Positions 4,558 through 6,190 of a stretch of DNA of 6,190 bases are shown one piece after another (the stretch's first letter is position 1; each line of letters opens with the position of its first letter). A program made the translations under genes and the position numbers. The DNA is from Candidatus Mesolinea sp. (GTDB lineage: Bacteria; Chloroflexota; Anaerolineae; Anaerolineales; Anaerolineaceae), in the NCBI GenBank assembly GCA_003445715.1, contig DMCS01000030.1, positions 1 through 6,190 on the forward strand, given 5' to 3'. The notes under the pieces were generated by a model, which saw only the letters and a program-made list of their open reading frames with translations, had not been told where the DNA came from and did no database searches.

Positions 4558-6138
4558 TCAAGCCTCCAGCGGGAACATATTCCCAGGGTTGAGCAGCCCT
4601 TGGGAGTCAAAGCAGCGTTTGAGCGCGCGCATTTCATTCAGAGCCTGCGCGCCATAGAGCTCAGCAAGCAGAGCATGCTTGAGTTTACCAATCCCATGCT
4701 CCGCCGAAACTGTCCCACTGGCAGCAACAATTTCCCGTGCCCATAGCTCAAAAAGCTGCTTGCCTTGCGTATATTCGGCTTCATTGCGAGGGAGGATGTT
4801 CACGTGGAGGTGATTATCGCCAATATGCCCAAACTTTAGTGCTTCTAAGCCGGTTTGCGTGAGCGTATCTTCATACAGCTTCATTACCCAATCCAGTTTG
4901 TCATCCGGTACAGCCATATCACTGCCCAACTTGGTCAAATTGGGATGTTGCCGCTTGCGCTCAGCAATGATGCGGTTGATGCTCTCGGGAATGGCATGGC
5001 GGAAAGCAACTAGCTTTTCCAAATCTTGGTGCGAAAGCGCTAACCAGGTGGCTTGCTCATCACCGCCTGCAGCGTTGAGCAGGTCAGCAACCCGATTGAT
5101 AGCCTCATCGCGGTCGGTTAAGCTCTCAGTGGTAAACTCCGTGTAGATTGCGCTCTGAGCCGCTGGACTAAGCGCAGGAATATTCTGATGGGTATGCAGC
5201 TGCTCTTGCTCGCTACGGATTAGCGCTAAGCAGGCTTGATCAAAAAATTCGATGGCGGCTGGCTGCTCAGCTTGCGGCAGGGCTCTTAGGGCATGTACAT
5301 AAGCCAAGGCATTCTGCTCGCTTGTGAAGAATGCCATCATTCCCCAAGTGAAGCCTGGCTGCGGAGCTAAGGCTAAAGTGACCTCGGTTACAATGCCTAA
5401 TGTCCCTTCCGAGCCAATGAAAAGATCGATAAGATCCATGTTTTCATGCACATAATACCCAGAAGCATTCTTGACCTGTGGCATCTGGTAAGCCGGTAAC
5501 TGCCCAGCGATCTGACTGCCGTCATCCAAGCGCAACGCAACCTTCCGACCTTGGGCAAATTGCTCACCGCGGCGCAAGGTAAGGCTCTTGCCGTTGGCAA
5601 GCAGCAAGCGCAGACCAAGCACATGCTGGCGCATAGAGCCATAACGGTAAGACTTTGCCCCCGAGGCGTTGGTTGAGACCATCCCTCCAATCGAAGCAGT
5701 CGTCTCGGTGATATCCGCCGGCAGGAACCAAGCACCATTCTGCTGAAAGCGCCGCAAAGCAGATTGTGCTTGTGCACTCCAACCAGTTGTATCAAAGGAT
5801 TTCTCGGCGATAGCTTTGTTGAGCTGATTGAGCTGCATTCCAGGTTGAACCGAAAGCAAGAAGCGCTTCCGCTTAGCATCCCATCCCATTCCGGTAATGC
5901 GATTGAGCTTGCTGAGGTTGAGGATATGCCCACCTTTAGGCACAGCACCACCCGTAATGCCTGTGCGCGCGCCTTGCACCGTGAGTGTTTGATGAGCTTG
6001 GCTAACCGCGAGCAAAATCTCGCGGATTTCGGCTTCATTTTCTGCGAAGGAAATGCTCTCTGCCTGACCGGTGACTTTGGACTCGTCACTCAAGTAAGGC
6101 TGGATTATTTGGGGGTCGTTCAGAATTTGTGCTGGCAT
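4558..6138 (-). CDS. FAD-linked 2-hydroxyacid dehydrogenase, probable D-lactate dehydrogenase of an Ldh-Etf complex
   Basis: This 526-residue protein belongs to the GlcD/D-lactate dehydrogenase flavoprotein family (VAO/PCMH fold). The FAD-binding half shows VQGARTGITGGAVP (54-67), PADITETTASIGGMVSTNAS (140-159) and DLFIGSEGTLGIVTEVTL (238-255). The C-terminal FAD-oxidase half shows FGHIGDNHLHVN (436-447) and SAEHGIGK (478-485). His438, His445 and Glu480 match the metal-binding positions of the family, and LNPGNMF closes the protein. There is no signal peptide, membrane segment or iron-sulfur motif. No glcE/glcF is present; EtfB and a ferredoxin-fused EtfA follow directly, so the electron acceptor is most likely EtfAB, as in LctBCD of Acetobacterium woodii. 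Lactate is the best substrate guess; glycolate, 2-hydroxyglutarate or another 2-hydroxyacid cannot be excluded. ATG 6138 is the first start after an in-frame TAG eight codons upstream. It has no proper ribosome binding site. A segment of about 25 residues (113-137) between the FAD motifs is longer than I expect for short GlcD proteins. Confidence 0.88.
   Translation of the reverse strand: MPAQILNDPQIIQPYLSDESKVTGQAESISFAENEAEIREILLAVSQAHQTLTVQGARTGITGGAVPKGGHILNLSKLNRITGMGWDAKRKRFLLSVQPGMQLNQLNKAIAEKSFDTTGWSAQAQSALRRFQQNGAWFLPADITETTASIGGMVSTNASGAKSYRYGSMRQHVLGLRLLLANGKSLTLRRGEQFAQGRKVALRLDDGSQIAGQLPAYQMPQVKNASGYYVHENMDLIDLFIGSEGTLGIVTEVTLALAPQPGFTWGMMAFFTSEQNALAYVHALRALPQAEQPAAIEFFDQACLALIRSEQEQLHTHQNIPALSPAAQSAIYTEFTTESLTDRDEAINRVADLLNAAGGDEQATWLALSHQDLEKLVAFRHAIPESINRIIAERKRQHPNLTKLGSDMAVPDDKLDWVMKLYEDTLTQTGLEALKFGHIGDNHLHVNILPRNEAEYTQGKQLFELWAREIVAASGTVSAEHGIGKLKHALLAELYGAQALNEMRALKRCFDSQGLLNPGNMFPLEA
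4563..4567 (-). promoter_or_regulatory. Ribosome binding site of etfB
   Basis: Minus-strand GGAGG lies 12 bases before ATG 4550, inside the last codons of the dehydrogenase gene. The spacing is a little long, but it is the only purine-rich site near the MEIVV start and supports it over upstream ATGs. Confidence 0.6.
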
Positions 6139-6145
6139 CCTGCCA
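6133..6145. repeat. Inverted repeat over the dehydrogenase start codon
   Basis: TGGCA (6133-6137) and TGCCA (6141-6145) are exact inverted copies around a 3-base centre that includes one base of the start codon. The position at the predicted transcription and translation start would suit an operator or a small hairpin. It is short enough to arise by chance. Confidence 0.3.
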
Positions 6146-6151
6146 ATTGTA
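6146..6151 (-). promoter_or_regulatory. Possible -10 box for a leaderless dehydrogenase operon message
   Basis: Minus-strand TACAAT (5 of 6 to TATAAT) ends 7 bases before ATG 6138. Transcription would therefore begin at or next to the start codon. This fits the lack of a Shine-Dalgarno sequence at a usable distance; only AGG directly abuts the ATG. No TTGACA-like -35 is present at 16-18 bases, where the sequence is CCCTCC-like because it overlaps the Shine-Dalgarno of the divergent gene. Confidence 0.35.
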
Positions 6152-6166
6152 AAGCAAAACTATCGT

Positions 6167-6174
6167 AAGGAGGG
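6167..6174 (+). promoter_or_regulatory. Strong ribosome binding site of a divergent gene
   Basis: AAGGAGGG on the plus strand lies 8 bases before an ATG at 6183. This near-perfect Shine-Dalgarno sequence and spacing is the main evidence that a gene starts at the window edge. Confidence 0.65.
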
Positions 6175-6182
6175 TGTTGAAA

Positions 6183-6190
6183 ATGTCCAG
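6183..6190 (+). CDS. Start of a divergently transcribed gene (truncated by window edge)
   Basis: Only ATG TCC AG is visible, that is Met-Ser plus a partial codon, so the product cannot be identified. The call rests on the AAGGAGGG site 8 bases upstream and on the head-to-head arrangement with the dehydrogenase operon, 44 bases away. By position it could be a regulator, a transporter or another enzyme of hydroxyacid use. This is a guess from layout only. Confidence 0.5.

Noticed and set aside
4551..4637. N-terminal extension of etfB to 4637
   Set aside because: It overlaps the dehydrogenase coding end and precedes the canonical MEIVVCVKQVP start. GGAGG at 4563-4567 supports 4550.
4558..6138. 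Alkyldihydroxyacetonephosphate synthase or D-2-hydroxyglutarate dehydrogenase
   Set aside because: Both share the fold, but the direct linkage to EtfB and ferredoxin-fused EtfA makes an Ldh-Etf complex more likely. Hydroxyglutarate as substrate is not fully excluded.
3027..6168. Numerous open frames on the plus strand within the operon and secondary minus-strand frames
   Set aside because: They lie opposite or out of frame with strongly supported genes, lack ribosome binding sites and encode Arg/Ser-rich composition typical of shadow frames.

Overview
The window carries two transcriptional blocks that converge near position 2530, plus the first codons of a third gene at the right edge. It looks like the chromosome of an anaerobic or facultatively anaerobic bacterium. 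The main reason is an operon whose ETF alpha subunit carries a ferredoxin-like domain, the arrangement found in flavin-based electron-bifurcating or -confurcating lactate dehydrogenases of strict anaerobes. The overall protein flavour would fit Chloroflexota (Anaerolineae) or Firmicutes-like anaerobes, but no marker gene here fixes the phylum.

Left part (1-439): a gene-poor stretch with several short structures. These are a G-quadruplex-type run of G tracts, a perfect hairpin, two 24-base-spaced copies of TTAGGACATT-N5-TTTGC that resemble the subterminal repeats of an insertion sequence, and three head-to-tail copies of a 17-base repeat. The repeats lead directly into an extended -10 promoter (TGATATAAT) and a structured 5' leader. 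Then comes an elongation-factor-G-like GTPase (440-2506, +) of the EF-G2 type, with Tyr in place of the catalytic switch II His. The gene ends in two consecutive intrinsic terminators, the first of which contains the stop codon in its loop.

Right part (2558-6138, minus strand): a tightly packed three-gene operon, read right to left. It encodes an FAD-linked 2-hydroxyacid (probably D-lactate) dehydrogenase, then EtfB, then an EtfA with two N-terminal 4Fe-4S motifs. The genes are separated by 7 bases and by an 8-base overlap, so translation is probably coupled. Together they would form a cytoplasmic complex that oxidises lactate (or a related 2-hydroxyacid). EtfAB would pass the electrons to NAD+, driven by simultaneous oxidation of reduced ferredoxin, as in the Acetobacterium woodii LctBCD complex.

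At the right edge (6183-6190) a strong Shine-Dalgarno sequence and an ATG mark the start of a divergent gene. Only two full codons are visible. The gap of 44 bases between the divergent starts must hold both promoters, and the dehydrogenase may be translated from a leaderless message.
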